The notes under the pieces: generated by a model
What the model was told of the DNA's origin: nothing
Database searches by the model: none
The model's input: the letters and a program-made list of their open reading frames with translations, nothing else
Assembly (NCBI RefSeq): GCF_030286555.1
Contig: NZ_JASVWF010000001.1
Coordinates: 806,001 to 870,000, forward strand
Origin: Actinomycetospora termitidis
GTDB taxonomy: Bacteria; Actinomycetota; Actinomycetes; Mycobacteriales; Pseudonocardiaceae
Reading direction: 5' to 3'
DNA length: 64,000 bases
Shown: one piece after another, positions 1 to 8,943 of the stretch
How the letters are laid out: each line of letters opens with the position of its first letter
Numbering within the stretch: position 1 is the stretch's first letter
Position numbers and translations under genes: made by a program

Positions 1-9
1 CCCGCGTCT

Positions 10-49
10 GTCAGCACTGCGGCCATGCTGACGCTGGACGTCACATTCG
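10..49 (+). repeat. Dispersed palindromic repeat, family A, copy 1
   Basis: A 40-bp unit opening with the interrupted palindrome GTCAGCA...TGCTGAC (7-bp arms, 9-nt loop), followed by a conserved tail containing GACGTCACATTCG. It matches copies at 34236-34275, 60349-60388 and, inverted, 60944-60983. Here it lies 24 bp beyond the stop of the minus-strand SGNH hydrolase. Position at gene ends in all four copies suggests a terminator or RNA 3'-end element; a mobile origin is also possible. Confidence 0.8.
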
Positions 50-73
50 CCGCAACGACGAGCGCGCGGCTGC

Positions 74-736
74 TCAGCCGAGCGCCGCGATCCACGCCCG
101 GGCGTGCCGCCGGTAGCCCAGGCGGTTCGGGTGCGCGAGGTCCGGCCCGAACTGCCACGGCCACATCCGGTGCGTCGCCGCCTCCAGCTCCACCGGGCGC
201 AGCTCCGGGAACCCGGCGATCACCTCCCGGGCCACCGCGGCGAGCTCGATCCCGGCGCGGCGTGGGCGACCCCGCTGCAGGTCCGGGACGTCGGCGACCA
301 ACGAGCCCGCGGGGAGCGCGGCGCAGAGCGCGGTGAACGTCGCGCGGAACTCCTCCGGCGGCACCCCCTGCGCCGCGTCGTTCGTCCCGACACCGAGCGC
401 CACCAGGTCGGCCTCCGGCAGCGCCGGCACCTGGTCGCGCAGGACGTCGGCCGCCGTCGCCCCGACCACCCCGAGACACACCACCCGTACCCGCCGTCGG
501 GAACGGGCCTCCAGAGCGTCCGCCAGACGCCCGGCCCACGACGACGACGGGTCGGTCGACCCCATCCCCTGGGCGAGCGAGTCCCCGAGGGCCACCAGCG
601 TCAGCGACCCCGGCGAGCGGCGCCGTCGGCGCCAGTAGGCGGCGTGGTCGGCCTCCATCGTCTGCGCGGCCACCAGGCCGCGCCCCCACGCCGCGAGCAC
701 CCCGAGGACGACGACTCCGAGCGCGCGGCGGATCAC
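74..736 (-). CDS. SGNH/GDSL-family hydrolase, membrane-anchored or secreted
   Basis: Predicted esterase/lipase of the SGNH superfamily, substrate unknown. The N-terminus is a basic residue pair followed by one hydrophobic segment (signal peptide or anchor). Counting from an ATG at 760, the block I motif GDS is at residues 59-61, block III GTND at 125-128, and the block V Asp/His pair (D..H) at 207-210, so the catalytic set is complete. I prefer the GTG at 736, which puts two arginines directly before the hydrophobic segment. The upstream ATG at 758-760 shares its bases with the ATG of the divergent SCP-like gene and would overlap that gene's promoter. Family assignment is firm; the start is not. 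Confidence 0.82.
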   Translation of the reverse strand: MIRRALGVVVLGVLAAWGRGLVAAQTMEADHAAYWRRRRRSPGSLTLVALGDSLAQGMGSTDPSSSWAGRLADALEARSRRRVRVVCLGVVGATAADVLRDQVPALPEADLVALGVGTNDAAQGVPPEEFRATFTALCAALPAGSLVADVPDLQRGRPRRAGIELAAVAREVIAGFPELRPVELEAATHRMWPWQFGPDLAHPNRLGYRRHARAWIAALG

Positions 737-742
737 GGCGCC

Positions 743-748
743 TACATT
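743..748 (+). promoter_or_regulatory. -10 element of the SCP-like gene (leaderless)
   Basis: TACATT ends 10 nt before the ATG at 759 and no purine-rich ribosome site lies between. This suggests transcription starts at or close to the start codon. Seen in sequence; transcription start inferred. Confidence 0.45.
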
Positions 749-758
749 CACACACACC

Positions 759-1148
759 ATGCCCAGCCGCCGTCCCCCCGAGCCCGCCGAGGTCCGTGCC
801 GCCCTGCTGGCGGTCGTCGACTGGGTCGACGATCCCTCCGCGCCCGATCCACCACGTCCGGACCGTGCCGCTGCGGTGCGGTTGTCCCTCGCGGCGCTGG
901 AGCAGGTCGCTCCCGGTCGCAGCGTCGAGGTTCGGGTTCCTCCATTCGGAGCAGTACACTGCGTTCATGGCCCCCGTCACACGCGTGGGACTCCACCCAA
1001 CGTGGTGGAGACCGATCCGCGGACGTGGTGTGCCCTCGCGCTCGGCCGCCGCACCTTCGCGGACGCGCTCGCGTCCGGCGCCCTCTCGGCCTCCGGACAC
1101 CGGGCCGGGCAGGTCGCCGCGTCGTTGCCGCTGGTCGACCCGCCCTGA
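759..1148 (+). CDS. Sterol-carrier-family small protein (Rv0807-like)
   Basis: A 129-aa cytosolic protein of the actinobacterial sterol-carrier-like family that commonly sits just before purF; M. tuberculosis Rv0807 holds the same place. The most distinctive segment is the glycine/proline-rich centre reading GAVHCVHGPRHTRGTPPNVV, followed by an ETDPRTWCALALGR stretch typical of SCP-like domains. No membrane segment or signal is present. Function and ligand are unknown; lipid binding is inferred from the fold family only. It starts divergently from the SGNH hydrolase and its mRNA is probably leaderless. Confidence 0.75.
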   Translation: MPSRRPPEPAEVRAALLAVVDWVDDPSAPDPPRPDRAAAVRLSLAALEQVAPGRSVEVRVPPFGAVHCVHGPRHTRGTPPNVVETDPRTWCALALGRRTFADALASGALSASGHRAGQVAASLPLVDPP

Positions 1149-1227
1149 GTCGCTCGTCCGGTCGAGCGACGCCGTCCGCAGGCGTGGCGAGGTCCGTATG
1201 CTCGCCCCGACGGAGGATGGTGACGGG

Positions 1228-2028
1228 GTGACGCGACCGGCTTGGGCTCCGCGGGAGGTCGACATCGACCGCCCCAGTGCCGCGCGCGTCTACGACTACT
1301 ACCTCGGCGGCAGCCACAACTTCGCGGTCGACCGCGAGATGGCCCGGCAGGCCATCGCCGACTGGCCCGACCTGCCGCGCATCATGCAGGGCAACCGGGC
1401 CTTCATGCGGCGGGCGGTCCGCTACTGCGCCGCCCTCGGCATCGACCAGTTCCTCGACGTCGGGTCCGGCATCCCGACCGCGGGCAACGTCCACGAGGTC
1501 GCCCGCCTCGAGAACCCGGACGCCCGGGTCGTCTACGTGGACGTCGACCCGGTCGCGGTCGCGCACTCGGTCGCGCTGCTCGCCGACGACGACCGCACCG
1601 GTGTCGTCCAGGCCGACTTCAGCGACGTCGACGCCGTGCTCGGGGACCCGGTCACGCGCGGGATCCTCGACCTCGGGCGGCCGGTGGCCTTCCTCGCGGT
1701 GGCCCTGCTGCACTTCGTCCCGGACACCCGTGCCCCGAGGGACGTCATCGGCCGCTACCGCGACGCGCTGGCGCCCGGCAGCCACCTCGTCCTCAGCCAC
1801 GCCACCGCCGACGGCGTCCCGGAGCGGGCCGTCGACCACGTCGCGCTCTACCGCCGGACGGACACCCCGATGTCGATGCGCCCGCACGCCGAGGTGCTGC
1901 GGTTCTTCGACGGGTTCTCCCTGGTGGAGCCCGGCCTGGTGTGGTTCTCCCTCTGGCGGCCGGACCACCCGGTCGGCGAGGGCGCGGAGCGGTTGCCGGG
2001 GTACGCGGGGGTGGGTCGCCGTGACTGA
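1228..2028 (+). CDS. SAM-dependent methyltransferase, PF04672 (Methyltransf_19) type
   Basis: A 266-aa predicted class I methyltransferase of an actinobacterium-expanded family of unknown substrate. It opens with the family hallmark DIDRPSAARVYDYYLGGSHN, then the SAM-binding strand FLDVGSGIPTAGN and acidic loop VVYVDVDP. The GTG at 1228 has GGAGG 11 nt upstream and a TATGCT -10 at 1197-1202, which argues against the in-frame ATG at 1198 that would overlap this box. Its TGA overlaps the GTG of the next gene, so the two are probably translated together. A paralogue lies at 44091-44921. Methyl acceptor not predictable. Confidence 0.83.
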   Translation: MTRPAWAPREVDIDRPSAARVYDYYLGGSHNFAVDREMARQAIADWPDLPRIMQGNRAFMRRAVRYCAALGIDQFLDVGSGIPTAGNVHEVARLENPDARVVYVDVDPVAVAHSVALLADDDRTGVVQADFSDVDAVLGDPVTRGILDLGRPVAFLAVALLHFVPDTRAPRDVIGRYRDALAPGSHLVLSHATADGVPERAVDHVALYRRTDTPMSMRPHAEVLRFFDGFSLVEPGLVWFSLWRPDHPVGEGAERLPGYAGVGRRD

Positions 2029-4411
2029 GATCTGGGCCCACTCCGACGCTCCCGGGCTCCCCGGGACCGCCGGACCACCCCGCCCGGCGGGGCCGCCGCG
2101 TTCCGCCGACCGTCGCCGGGCGGCCACCGTGCCGCCCCCGGGCCCTCCGGGGCCCGTCCGCCGGGCCGGGGAACCGGCCGCACCCGCCGTCGCGAAGGCC
2201 GACCCGGAGGCCGACCCGGAGGTCGCCTCGGCCGTCGTCGAGCTGTCGGCCGAGGACGACGCCGCGGTCGAGGTCCTCGCCCGCGAGTGGGCCGACGAGG
2301 TCGAGGGCACGAGCTACGTGCCGATGGGATCCGACGAGCTCGTCGAGTACCTCACCGAGATCAGCGTCGACCTGGTCGGGGCCCTGCGCACGCGGCCCGC
2401 CCGCACCGCCGCCGGCCACGACGCCGGTCGACGCCTCGTCCATGCCCACTTCACCGGCCCGTCGACCGTCGAGCGGACGTTGATGCTGCTCGGGGCTCGG
2501 CTCCCCGAGCTGCTCGGCGAGGACCTGCGGGAGGACGTGCTGGCCCTCGTCGGCGCCCTCGCCGCGGGCTACGCCACGACGCTGCGGGACCGGACGCTCG
2601 ACGAGCAGGAGGCGATCCGCCGGGCGGTGATCGTCGCCCGGCACCAGACCGAGCAGGCGCTGCACGCGAGCGAGGCCCGGTTCCGCGCGATGTTCTACGA
2701 GGCCGCCATCGGCATCGGTCTCGGGGACATGCAGGGCCGCATCGTCGAGGTGAACCCCGCCCTCACCCAGATGTTCGGCTACACCGCCCAGGAGATGCGG
2801 CGGCTCACCGTCGGCGAGCTCGCCCACCCGGAGGACCTGCCGTCGGTGTGGGTGCTCTACGAGCGGCTGCTCGCCGGTGAGCTCGACAACTTCCGCATCG
2901 AGAAGCGGTTCTACCGCAAGGACGGCGAGGAGATCATCTGCAACCTGACGCTCTCGCTGGTCCGCGACGAGCGCGGGCGGCCCTCCTACCAGGTCGCCAT
3001 GCTCGAGGACGTCACCGAGCGGCACGAGCTGCAGTCCCACCTCGAGTACCAGGCCTACCACGACACCCTGACGACGCTGCCCAACCGCGCGCTGTTCTCC
3101 GACCGGGTCGACCGGATCTTCTCGACGACGCCGGCGGGCTCGACGCGGCGCGTGGGGCTGTGCTTCCTCGACCTCGACGGCTTCAAGGCGGTCAACGACT
3201 CCCTCGGCCACGAGGTCGGCGACTCGATGCTCCAGGCGGTGGCCGACCGGCTGGCCGAGCAGGCCGCCGACGGCGAGCTCGTGGCCCGCATGGGCGGCGA
3301 CGAGTTCGTCGTCCTGGTGGAGAACTCCCGCGGCGTCGAGCAGCTCGTGGACCTCGCCGAACGCGTCCTCGCCGCCCTCGCCGAGCCGCTCGAGCTCGCG
3401 GGCCAGGAGCTCGCGGTCTCCGCGAGCATCGGCATCGTCGAGCGACCCGTCGTCGGCGGGGACGCCTCGGAGCTCATGCGCGCGGCCGACATCACGCTCT
3501 ACTCGGCGAAGGCGGACGGGCGGGGCCGGTGGGCGCTGCACGACCCGCACCGCGACGAGGCCGAGATCACCCGCTTCGCGCTCTCGGCCGCGATGCCGAC
3601 CGCGATCGAGCGCGAGGAGTTCTTCGTCCTCTACCAGCCGCTGGTGTCGATGGCCGACCACGGCATGCGCGGGGTCGAGGCGCTCGTCCGCTGGCACCAC
3701 CCGCGCCTGGGGGTGCTCGGCCCGGGTCGCTTCATCGGGCTGGCCGAGGAGACCGGGGCCATCGTCGCGCTCGGGCACTGGGTGCTGCGGCGGGCCTGCC
3801 GGGACGCGCGGCGCTGGTACGACGAGTTCGGCGACGACGCCCCCTTCGTCTCGGTCAACGTCGCCCCGCGCCAGCTGCACGAGCTCTCGCTGCTCGCCGA
3901 CGTCGAGGCGGTCCTGGCCGAGACCGGGCTGCCGGCGCGCCTGCTGCAGATCGAGCTCACCGAGCGCGCGCTGACCACCGACGAGGGTGCTCCGCTCAAG
4001 ACCCTCGACGGCCTGCGGGCGCTCGGCGTGCGGATCGCGATCGACGACTTCGGCACCGGGTACTCGAGCCTGTCCTACCTGCGCACCCTGCCGGTCGACG
4101 TCATCAAGCTCGACGGGTCGTTCGGCGAGCGGCTGCGCGCGGAGGACGTCTCCGACATCGTCGACGAGCGCATCGTCGGGACCCTGGTCGACCTCGGGCA
4201 CGCGCTCGGGATGACGGTGTGCGCCGAGGGCGTCGAGACCTCCGCCCAGGCCGGCCGGCTCCGTCGCCTCGGGTGCGACGAGGGGCAGGGCTGGCTGTTC
4301 GCCGCGGCCCTGCCCCGCGAGGACATCGGGGACGTCCTGCGCGATCCGGACGCCCCGACCTGGCCGGGGCCGCGGGCGGTCGACGGACGGGCCACCTCCT
4401 CCGCGCCGTGA
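2021..4411 (+). CDS. PAS-GGDEF-EAL cyclic di-GMP enzyme
   Basis: A 796-aa soluble c-di-GMP turnover protein with an N-terminal Pro/Ala-rich region and helical domain, a PAS sensor (about residues 217-330), a GGDEF domain with intact GGDEF at 425-429, and an EAL domain with EAL at 553-555. Other EAL residues are kept: ELTE, DDFGTGYSS (from 675), IKLD and AEGVET. Both cyclase and phosphodiesterase activities are therefore possible. No RxxD inhibitory site is visible before GGDEF. The start is the GTG at 2021, overlapping the methyltransferase stop by 8 nt. An RsiG-type c-di-GMP receptor is encoded 4.5 kb downstream. Domain calls are firm; the signal sensed is unknown. Confidence 0.92.
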   Translation: MTEIWAHSDAPGLPGTAGPPRPAGPPRSADRRRAATVPPPGPPGPVRRAGEPAAPAVAKADPEADPEVASAVVELSAEDDAAVEVLAREWADEVEGTSYVPMGSDELVEYLTEISVDLVGALRTRPARTAAGHDAGRRLVHAHFTGPSTVERTLMLLGARLPELLGEDLREDVLALVGALAAGYATTLRDRTLDEQEAIRRAVIVARHQTEQALHASEARFRAMFYEAAIGIGLGDMQGRIVEVNPALTQMFGYTAQEMRRLTVGELAHPEDLPSVWVLYERLLAGELDNFRIEKRFYRKDGEEIICNLTLSLVRDERGRPSYQVAMLEDVTERHELQSHLEYQAYHDTLTTLPNRALFSDRVDRIFSTTPAGSTRRVGLCFLDLDGFKAVNDSLGHEVGDSMLQAVADRLAEQAADGELVARMGGDEFVVLVENSRGVEQLVDLAERVLAALAEPLELAGQELAVSASIGIVERPVVGGDASELMRAADITLYSAKADGRGRWALHDPHRDEAEITRFALSAAMPTAIEREEFFVLYQPLVSMADHGMRGVEALVRWHHPRLGVLGPGRFIGLAEETGAIVALGHWVLRRACRDARRWYDEFGDDAPFVSVNVAPRQLHELSLLADVEAVLAETGLPARLLQIELTERALTTDEGAPLKTLDGLRALGVRIAIDDFGTGYSSLSYLRTLPVDVIKLDGSFGERLRAEDVSDIVDERIVGTLVDLGHALGMTVCAEGVETSAQAGRLRRLGCDEGQGWLFAAALPREDIGDVLRDPDAPTWPGPRAVDGRATSSAP

Positions 4412-4520
4412 GGTCACGGTGTCGTCAGGCTCACCCCTCGTCGGCCGCGGCGGCTCCTCGTCGGGCCCCGACCCACGTATCGTGGGGGCGCGTCCCGCCC
4501 CCGTCTCGAGGAGCCCCTCG

Positions 4521-6140
4521 GTGGTCGTAGCCGATCCCGGTCCGTCGGCATCCGCACAGAAGGACGACGTCCCGCACGAGGAGTGCGGCGTCTTCGGGGT
4601 GTGGGCGCCCGGCGAGGAGGTCGCCAAGCTCACCTACTTCGGCCTCTTCGCCCTGCAGCACCGCGGGCAGGAGGCGGCGGGCATCGCCGTGTCCGACGGC
4701 CGGCAGATCGTCGTGTTCAAGGACCTCGGTCTCGTCAGCCAGGTCTTCGACGAGCAGACGCTGTCCTCGCTGCGCGGGTACATGGCCGTGGGCCACACCC
4801 GCTACTCGACGACCGGGTCGCCCACCTGGGAGAACGCCCAGCCGACGTTCCGAACGACGCCCGCGGGCACCGGTCTGGCCCTCGGCCACAACGGGAACCT
4901 CGTCAACACCGCCGAGCTCGTCGCCCGGCGGGCCGAGAGCTCGCCCTCCCGCGGCCGGGTGAGTGCGACCACCGACTCCGACGTCGTGACCGCCCTGCTC
5001 GCCGAGTCCGCGGCCGATCTCGGGGTCGAGGAGGCGGCGCTGCGCCTGCTGCCCGACCTCCGGGGTGCGTTCAGCCTCGCGTTCTGCGACGAGACCACGC
5101 TCTACGCCGCCCGCGACCGGCACGGTGTCCGCCCGCTGGTGCTCGGGCGCCTCGACCGCGGCTGGGTGGTCGCCTCCGAGACCGCGGCACTGGACATCGT
5201 CGGCGCCTCGTTCGTCCGCGAGGTCGAGCCCGGTGAGCTGCTCGCGATCGACGACGACGGGCTGCGCTCGTCGCGGTTCGCGGCGCCCGAACCCAAGGGC
5301 TGCGTCTTCGAGTACGTCTACCTCGCCCGCCCGGACACCTCGATCGCCGGCCGCGGGGTGCACTCCACCCGCGTCGAGATCGGGCGCAAGCTCGCCAAGG
5401 AGCACCCGGTCGAGGCCGACCTCGTCATCCCCGTCCCGGAGTCCGGCACGCCCGCCGCGGTCGGGTACGCCGAGGCGTCCGGCATCCCCTACGGCATGGG
5501 CCTGGTGAAGAACGCCTACGTCGGGCGCACCTTCATCCAGCCGTCCCAGACGATCCGCCAGCTCGGCATCCGGCTGAAGCTCAACCCGCTGCGCGAGGTC
5601 ATCCGGGGCAAGCGCCTCGTGGTGGTCGACGACTCGATCGTGCGCGGCAACACCCAGCGCTCCCTGGTCCGCATGTTGCGCGAGGCCGGGGCGGTGGAGG
5701 TGCACGTCCGGATCGCCTCGCCGCCGGTGCGCTGGCCCTGCTTCTACGGCATCGACTTCGCCTCGCGGGCCGAGCTGATCGCCAACGGCCTGGACAACGA
5801 GGGCGTCCGCCGTTCGGTGGGCGCCGACAGCCTGGGCTACGTGTCGTCGGAGGGCCTGATCGCGGCCACCGAGCAGCCGCGGTCTCGCCTGTGCACCGCC
5901 TGCTTCTCCGGCGAGTACCCGATCCCCCTGCCGGAGGAGGCGATGGTGGGCAAGCACCTGCTCGAGGACGTCGACGGCACCGCCTGCGGCGACTCCGGCA
6001 ACGTCGTGCACCAGAACGGGGCGCGCGCCGGGGTGCCGATGCCCAACACCCCGGACGGGACGAGCAACGCGCCCGTCCGGCTCCCGCTGTCGCGCACCAC
6101 CCCCGGCTACGGCGCCGAGGACGCCCTCTCGCGCCCGTGA
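4521..6140 (+). CDS. purF: Amidophosphoribosyltransferase
   Basis: Catalyses the first committed step of purine synthesis, PRPP plus glutamine to phosphoribosylamine. A short propeptide precedes the N-terminal nucleophile Cys22 in HEECGVFG; removal would expose the cysteine. The PRPP loop VVVDDSIVRGNT is present, and cysteines in KGCVFEY, WPCFYG and CTACFSG fit the 4Fe-4S form of the enzyme seen in Bacillus. The GTG at 4521 is chosen because GAGGAG lies 6 nt upstream; an in-frame GTG at 4419 would add 34 low-complexity residues. The stop shares GTGA with the purM start, so the pair is translationally coupled. Confidence 0.96.
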   Translation: MVVADPGPSASAQKDDVPHEECGVFGVWAPGEEVAKLTYFGLFALQHRGQEAAGIAVSDGRQIVVFKDLGLVSQVFDEQTLSSLRGYMAVGHTRYSTTGSPTWENAQPTFRTTPAGTGLALGHNGNLVNTAELVARRAESSPSRGRVSATTDSDVVTALLAESAADLGVEEAALRLLPDLRGAFSLAFCDETTLYAARDRHGVRPLVLGRLDRGWVVASETAALDIVGASFVREVEPGELLAIDDDGLRSSRFAAPEPKGCVFEYVYLARPDTSIAGRGVHSTRVEIGRKLAKEHPVEADLVIPVPESGTPAAVGYAEASGIPYGMGLVKNAYVGRTFIQPSQTIRQLGIRLKLNPLREVIRGKRLVVVDDSIVRGNTQRSLVRMLREAGAVEVHVRIASPPVRWPCFYGIDFASRAELIANGLDNEGVRRSVGADSLGYVSSEGLIAATEQPRSRLCTACFSGEYPIPLPEEAMVGKHLLEDVDGTACGDSGNVVHQNGARAGVPMPNTPDGTSNAPVRLPLSRTTPGYGAEDALSRP

Positions 6141-7204
6141 CCGGGCCGGGAGCGGGCCCGGCGAGCTACGCCGAGGCCGGGGTCGACGTCGCCGCGGGCG
6201 AGCGGGCCGTCGAGCGGATCAAGCCCCTCGCCGCCGCCACCCGCCGTCCCGAGGTCATGGGCGGCATCGGCGGCTTCGCCGGGCTGTTCGCCCTCAAGAC
6301 GGGGCGCTACACCGAGCCGCTGCTCGCCGCCTCGACCGACGGCGTCGGCACGAAGATCGCCGTCGCGCAGGCCGCGGACAAGCACGACACGGTCGGCCTC
6401 GACCTCGTCGCCATGGTCGTGGACGACCTCGTGGTGTGCGGCGCCGAGCCGCTGTTCCTGCAGGATTACCTGGCGATCGGCAAGCTCGACCCGGCCAAGG
6501 TCGAGTCGATCGTCTCGGGCATCGCGCAGGGCTGCCGGATCGCCGGGTGCGCCCTGCTCGGCGGGGAGACCGCGGAGCACCCCGGGGTCATGGAGCCGCA
6601 CCACTACGACCTGTCGGCCACCGGTGTCGGGGTCGTCGAGGCCGACCGCGTGCTGGGCCCGGAGCGGGTGCGGGCGGGCGACCAGGTCATCGCCATGGCC
6701 TCGTCGGGCCTGCACTCCAACGGCTACTCGCTGGCCCGGCGGGTGTTGCTCGAGATCGGGCGGATGTCGCTGGACGGGCACGTCGAGGAGTTCGGCCACA
6801 CGCTGGGCGAGGAGCTCCTGGTACCCACGCGCATCTACGCCCGCGACTGCCTCGCCCTCGCCGCCGAGACCGACGTGCGGACCTTCGCCCACGTCACCGG
6901 CGGCGGACTCACCGCCAACCTGGCGCGCGTCATGCCGAACGGGCTGCACGCCGACCTGGACCGGACCACCTGGACCCCGGCGCCGGTGTTCAAGCTCATC
7001 GCCGGCCGCGGCCGCGTGGAGCGGGCCGAGATGGAGGCGACGTTCAACATGGGCGTCGGCATGATCGCGATCGTCCCGCCGGACGACGTCGACCGTGCCC
7101 TCGCCGTGCTCACCGCACGCCACGTGCCCGCGTGGGTGCTGGGCGAGGTCGTCCGCGGGGAGATCCCCGGCGCCACGCTCTACGGCGACCACCCACGATT
7201 CTGA
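6137..7204 (+). CDS. purM: Phosphoribosylformylglycinamidine cyclo-ligase (AIR synthetase)
   Basis: A 355-aa enzyme that closes the imidazole ring, FGAM plus ATP to AIR, in purine synthesis. Family motifs STDGVGTKI and GGETAEHPG are intact, as are MGGIGGFAGLF near the N-terminus and VTGGGLTANL in the ATP-grasp-like half. Length is normal. The GTG at 6137 overlaps the purF stop by 4 nt. A strong hairpin immediately after the stop ends the purF-purM operon. PurF-PurM adjacency is the usual actinobacterial order. Confidence 0.96.
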   Translation: MTGPGAGPASYAEAGVDVAAGERAVERIKPLAAATRRPEVMGGIGGFAGLFALKTGRYTEPLLAASTDGVGTKIAVAQAADKHDTVGLDLVAMVVDDLVVCGAEPLFLQDYLAIGKLDPAKVESIVSGIAQGCRIAGCALLGGETAEHPGVMEPHHYDLSATGVGVVEADRVLGPERVRAGDQVIAMASSGLHSNGYSLARRVLLEIGRMSLDGHVEEFGHTLGEELLVPTRIYARDCLALAAETDVRTFAHVTGGGLTANLARVMPNGLHADLDRTTWTPAPVFKLIAGRGRVERAEMEATFNMGVGMIAIVPPDDVDRALAVLTARHVPAWVLGEVVRGEIPGATLYGDHPRF

Positions 7205-7212
7205 GCACTCCT

Positions 7213-7243
7213 GACGACGGGTCCGGCGCACGGACCCGTCGTC
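7213..7243. terminator. Bidirectional terminator between purM and the HVA1 gene
   Basis: A perfect 13-bp stem, GACGACGGGTCCG (7213-7225) with its complement at 7231-7243, around a GCGCA loop. It sits in the 46-bp gap between two convergent genes. Its right arm runs into one exact copy (7235-7248) of the dispersed motif TTCCCGACGACGGG, read on the minus strand. No U-tract follows, as is usual in this GC range. Confidence 0.8.
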
Positions 7244-7250
7244 GGGAACG

Positions 7251-7469
7251 TCAGGCGCTCTTCAGCTCGCTGTGGAGCTTGAGCACCCGCTGGCCGTCGT
7301 CCTGCTTCAGCACGTACGCCGGATTGTCGTCGGTGCCGTTGCGCGTCTGCTTCTTGCCGTCGATCTGACGCTCGACCCGCTCGGTGTGGACCTCGGCGAC
7401 CTCCGCCTCGCCCTCACCGTTACCCCAGTTCCACTTCACGTGGTCACCCTTGCTGAACGCCTTCGCCAT
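7251..7469 (-). CDS. HVA1/TUDOR-domain small protein (DUF2945)
   Basis: A 72-aa protein of the 'hypervirulence-associated TUDOR domain' family: lysine-rich start, then KGDHVKWNWGNGEGEAEV and a conserved PAYVLKQDDGQRVLKLHSE tail. Function is unknown in bacteria. The ATG at 7469 has a GGGAGA ribosome site; longer in-frame starts add arginine/proline-rich antisense-like sequence and are rejected. It is convergent with purM and shares its terminator. Confidence 0.82.
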   Translation of the reverse strand: MAKAFSKGDHVKWNWGNGEGEAEVAEVHTERVERQIDGKKQTRNGTDDNPAYVLKQDDGQRVLKLHSELKSA

Positions 7470-7600
7470 CCCCGTCTCCCGTCGTGTCCCCAGGGCACGC
7501 GCGATCGCGCCCCGTCCTCGCCCCGGGATGGGACGAGGAACGGGGCGGGATGCCCGGACGCCCGGAAGATCACGCGCGGGTGGACGGACCACCCGGGGGA

Positions 7601-7789
7601 TCAGCGTTCGTCGTAGCTGTACTCGGAGTAGCGCGAGTCGACTTGGTCGTCGTCGTCGACCGCCCGTCGCGAGAACGGGTCGCCGCTTGCCAGCTCCTGC
7701 TGCAAGGCGTCGAAGTCGGTGCTGGGGGAGCTGTACTTGAGCTCGCGAGCGACCTTCGTCTGCTTCGCCTTGGCTCGTCCGCGTCCCAT
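7601..7789 (-). CDS. DUF3073 family small protein (Rv0810c-like)
   Basis: A 62-aa actinobacterium-specific protein with the conserved basic start MGRGRAKAKQTKVARELKY and an acidic, tyrosine-containing C-terminus (DDDDQVDSRYSEYSYD). It is found next to purM across the phylum; its role is unknown. The ATG at 7789 follows a GGGG-containing leader. The 131-bp gap to the HVA1 gene holds no further ORF that I can support. Confidence 0.88.
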   Translation of the reverse strand: MGRGRAKAKQTKVARELKYSSPSTDFDALQQELASGDPFSRRAVDDDDQVDSRYSEYSYDER

Positions 7790-7925
7790 GGGCAATGACC
7801 CCCTAGACCAGGGCGGGGGGCGGCCGGTGGTACCGGCGGCCCCCCTCATCTCATAGCAATGCTCGTGACACCACCATACCGTGTGTCCGAACGCGCGTGC
7901 GACGTGACGTGGCACCATCGCGCCC

Positions 7926-8852
7926 GTGCCCGCCCCCTTCGTCTGCTACCTCCGTGTCTACGAGCCGCTGGGGTCGCTCCCGGGGCCGTTGGCCCAGCTT
8001 GTGCGGGCCGGACTGGCACGCGGAGCGATCCCGGTCACCCGGGCGGGGCTCCGCGAACGGGACGTGTGTCTCCGGGCACAGCTCGGGGTCCCGGTGCGTC
8101 TCCTGCCCGGCGAGCGCGGTGACGGGTCCACCACGGACGGGCCCGCGGACGTCCTGCTCGCCGACGGCGCGGACGCTCCCGCGGCCGAGGAGGGTTCCCC
8201 GGCCCCGACCCGGTTCGGCCCCGCCACGCTGGTCTGCCCCCTCGACACGCGCCCCCGGGCCGCAGCCGCCCTCGTCGGCTTCCTCTCGACCGAGGCGCCC
8301 GTCCTGCGGGCCGCGGCCCTGCACCACGAGGAGTCCACCGTGCGGTCGCGGGCCGAGTCGGTGGTGGCGGAGCTCGGCGACGGGGCCACGCACGTCGTCT
8401 CGGCGACGTGGACGGTGCCGCTGCCGTGGTTCGTGCTCGTGGAGGCGGCGGACCGGGTCCTGGTGCTGGCCCACGACGACGCGGCGACGGCCGACGATCC
8501 CGGGTTGCGGCGCCGCTGCTACTGGCGGGTGCCGATGGCGGACGCCCTCGCCCGGGCCGACTCGGCGGCCGAACTGCTGGGCTCCACCCTCGGCGAGGGC
8601 GGGCCGGCGGAGGTGCTGCGCGACACCGCGCGGTGGCTGCGCCACTTCGACGGCGGGTCGATGGTCGAGCTGGACTACGGCGGCCTCGTCCAGCTGATGG
8701 ACGACGAGACCCTCGCGGCGGACACGTCCGCCGAGGACGTCACCGCCGCGATGGAGGCGCTGCGCGAGGGCGACGCGGAGAAGGCGATGGAGAGCTACCG
8801 GCGGCTGCGGGACTTCTGGGCCCGCCGGGCCATCCGGGAGCGCGCGAACTAG
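7926..8852 (+). CDS. Conserved actinobacterial protein of unknown function
   Basis: A 308-aa cytosolic protein. I do not recognise an enzyme motif. It starts PFVCYLRVYEPLGSLPGPLA, has a variable Ala/Asp-rich linker near residues 65-95, and a conserved-looking centre (TWTVPLPWFVLVEAADRVL) before a helical C-terminus. Similar proteins sit beside DUF3073 in other actinobacteria, possibly the family labelled DUF8083, which I could not check. It starts with GTG at 7926, divergent from DUF3073, and ends just before a palindromic repeat that probably terminates it. Confidence 0.6.
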   Translation: MPAPFVCYLRVYEPLGSLPGPLAQLVRAGLARGAIPVTRAGLRERDVCLRAQLGVPVRLLPGERGDGSTTDGPADVLLADGADAPAAEEGSPAPTRFGPATLVCPLDTRPRAAAALVGFLSTEAPVLRAAALHHEESTVRSRAESVVAELGDGATHVVSATWTVPLPWFVLVEAADRVLVLAHDDAATADDPGLRRRCYWRVPMADALARADSAAELLGSTLGEGGPAEVLRDTARWLRHFDGGSMVELDYGGLVQLMDDETLAADTSAEDVTAAMEALREGDAEKAMESYRRLRDFWARRAIRERAN

Positions 8853-8865
8853 GCCGGACCCGATC

Positions 8866-8916
8866 GAGCGAACGGCACTCTCGCGCGCATAGAAGCTGCG
8901 AGGGTGCCGTTCGCTC
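8866..8916. repeat. Dispersed palindromic repeat, family B, copy 1 (terminator-like)
   Basis: A 19-bp stem with one G-T pair: the arm opens GAGCGAACGGCACTC and closes GTGCCGTTCGCTC, around the 13-nt loop GCGCATAGAAGCT. A second copy in reverse orientation is at 56360-56406 with the same loop sequence inverted. Conservation of the loop as well as the stem marks this as a repeated element and not a chance terminator. It lies between convergent genes. Confidence 0.85.
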
Positions 8917-8943
8917 GGTTCGCAGCGGTCGGCCCGCGGCGCG

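Noticed and set aside
1793..4633. Very long minus-strand reading frame opposite the PAS-GGDEF-EAL gene
   Set aside because: Antisense shadow of a high-GC gene; His/Asp/Arg-rich with no domain, while the plus strand has complete catalytic motifs.
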